A stretch of 64,000 bases of DNA, taken from Olavius algarvensis associated proteobacterium Delta 3. GTDB taxonomy: Bacteria; Desulfobacterota; Desulfobacteria; Desulfobacterales; CAFBRK01. Both the position numbers and the translations under genes were made by a program. This document shows positions 60,601-63,600 of the stretch, piece by piece; within the stretch, counting starts at the first letter, position 1, and the number at the start of each line of letters is the position of its first letter. Where the stretch lies: the NCBI GenBank assembly GCA_903231505.1, contig CAFBRK010000252.1, forward strand, positions 1 through 64,000, given 5' to 3'. The notes under the pieces are model-generated. The model was not told where the DNA came from. It worked only from the letters and a program-made list of their open reading frames with translations, and ran no database searches.

Positions 60601-63600
60601 AACACCGAAGCGATCCTGCTCCAACTGACCTTCTCCGGCGGGCGGGTCGACTCCTTCCAGTTCGAAGTCGACACCCTCACCGTCCAGATCAGTTCCTTTG
60701 TGACCCTGTCGGCCGTCGGGTTCACCATCGACACCGGCGCCGGGGACAACGAGGAGCTGGTTTCCTTCGTGTCGGTGGGGGCCACCGTCAAAATCGGGTC
60801 TATGGAGATCAGCGGCGAGGCCCGTAATTTCGCCTTCCTGGGAGACGGGACCTTCGTTACCAAACCCGGATTCGGGGTGTTTCTGAGCATCGGGTCCGCC
60901 ACCGGCGACAGCTTTGCATGGCCGTCGTTTATGCCGATCAAGATCACGGCCATCGGCATCGAGTGGGCCGACATCCAGAACGACCCGGCCGATTTCGTCC
61001 TGACCCTGTCGGCCAGCGTGGATGCGATCGAGGGCATCGATGGGCTGGAATTCTCCGGGAGCATCGAGGGGATCAAGATCGCGCCCAAGCTCCTGGCCCA
61101 GGGACGGTTCCCGATCATCGACATTGCTTCCATCGGGGTCAGCGTCAAGGGCAATCTCTTCGGCGGCGAAATCGATGCCCAGCTCATCGGAGGCATCATC
61201 AAGCTCGACGAGAACTTCAATATCATCGGGCCGCTCGATTCGAGCACCCCCGTGGCCAAGCGGGTCTTCTTCATCGGGGTCCAGGGTGGTTTCAGCATGG
61301 CCGGGCTGGGCGGGCTGACCATCCGGTTTGCCATGAGCGAGCTCGGCCCCCTGAGTGTGTTCATCAATGCGGAACTGCCCAGCGGGATCATCCTGGTCCC
61401 GCAAATCGGGCTGGCCATCAACGATTTTTCCGCCGGGGTTGAATTCTACAAGAGCCTGCCGTCCATCGAGGATCCCTTTGCCCTGCGCGGGCCCGAGTTC
61501 GGTCTGCCCACCGAACTATCGCCCGAACAGTGGCTGGCATCGGTGAAGGACCAGGTGGCGATCCAGGCCCGGCTGCTTGCCGAAAACCCGAACCTGAACG
61601 GGTTTACCGCGGCCTTTACCTCTCCCATGATCATCACGGGAGGCGCCAAGCTCTACAGCATTTACACGTCCAAGGAGGCGTTCAACGGCCAGGTCACCAT
61701 CAAAATCAGTACCGACGGTAAATTCCTGATCGTGGGCCAGCTGAATTTTGCCTCGGACAACATCAGTGTCAGCGGCAAACTGTATGCCGATCTCTCCAAC
61801 GTGACCGCCGGGGAAGTCACAGTCCTCTTCCTGGCGGACATTCCCGACCAGATCCGGCTCCTCACGGTCCACGGCAAGCTCAAGACCGGATTCCGGAACG
61901 CCTCCGGTGAGGAAGTCATGTTCGATGTGGTGGACGAGCTGCCCGCCACGCCCACCAGCGACCAGCAGCCGGCCGCCGCATTGATCGATCCGGTGCAGGA
62001 TGGCGGCAGCATCGATCAGACGACGGCCAACTCGGAAGATCGAAAGGTCGACGGCAAACGGTATGTGGACGTCAACTACCGGGCGCCGTCCGGGGCCGAG
62101 CTGGACTATGCGTCCATCCTGGACGATGACGACGAATTTGCCGCCTCCCTCAACGGCGGGCCGGACCTGCCCGTCGACGGTCGGCCAACGCCCATGGAGA
62201 CCATCATCACCGATATCGGCCCCATCACCGTTCCCCTGGTGCTGGAAGACATTAACGGGACCCGGAGTGTGACGCGGTTCGGTCCCAGCCGTGAGGTGCT
62301 CGTCCAACAGGAAGGGGCGTATGAAACCTTCACCGACGCGCAGCTCCTCGATCAGGCCCGGACGGATTTCGGCGACCGTCTCGGTCTGGCGGTGGAAGAC
62401 ATCCAGGTCGAGGTGGTCGATGGCAATGACGTGCTGGTCCGGACCATACGGGCTGCCACGGCCCTCAAAAAGGAGGTCCTTGTCGAGAAGACGGACGGCC
62501 TGTCCGGTGCCACCGACGATGAATTGTTGATTGCCGCCATCCGTCGCAGCGGCTCCGGCCGGTTCCGCTATGTCATCGAGGATGCCGGTTTCGACTTTGA
62601 AAAGGGCGAGATGGTGCTCACCTTTGCATCGGGCACCTTCAAGACGGCCGACGTGATCCTGGAAGACGGCAACGTGGTGCCCGGCACCGAAAACGGCGAC
62701 GTCGCCCTCCGCTTTTTCATCGAAGGGGCCACCGCCATCCTGGCCGACCCGGGCGCCGGTGCCAACATCGACATCAACTCCCTGAATGACCGCAATTACA
62801 TCGATGTCGTCTTTGTCACGCCCACCGACCCGGAAAACCTGACCATCGACGCCGGCTCGATTACCGATTTCGAACCGGAGTTCCGCCTGACCGGTCCGGG
62901 CATAGGCTCCATCACTTTAGACAGCAGCCGGCCGCCGGTGCTTCTTGATGCCGCCGGCGAGCCGAAAACGTATCGCTACTGGCTGTCCGGCAAGTTTGCC
63001 GACACCGGCGATGTCACGCTGACCTTCCTGGTCGATGCCGGCGTCGCTGTCAACGACATCTGGACCATCACCCTGGACGACGTCAAATACAGCTATGCGG
63101 CCGGCGGCAGCGACACCATGAGCGACATCGCCACGGAGCTGGCCCGGCGCATCGATGCGTCGGTGACATTCCTGGCCAGCTCCGAAGATGAAACATTGGT
63201 CATCACCAAGGTCGGCGGCGGCGACTTCAGTATCGAGACGACCACGTCCGGTGACGGCACGGCGACCATCGGAGATGCCACCGGCGCGACCAAGGCCGTG
63301 ATCCTGACCGGGTCCGTAAGCAGCGGACAGACCTGGGGCATCGACGCCAAGGTCGGCCCGGCGGCGCCGGCGACCCTGGCCTCGGTGACGGCCACCGGCG
63401 ATGACGATCTGAACAGCATTGCCGGCCAACTGGCCCAGGCCATCGATGCAGAGGCCGGGTATAGCGCCCGGGCCGACGGGGCGGCCGTCGTGATCACGAT
63501 GCTTGCGGCCATCAGTGATCCGGCGGATTTTACCGTTACCCCGCGGGCACCGCCGGAGGGCACCGCATCCGCTTCTGATAATGTGCTCGAACCGGTAATC

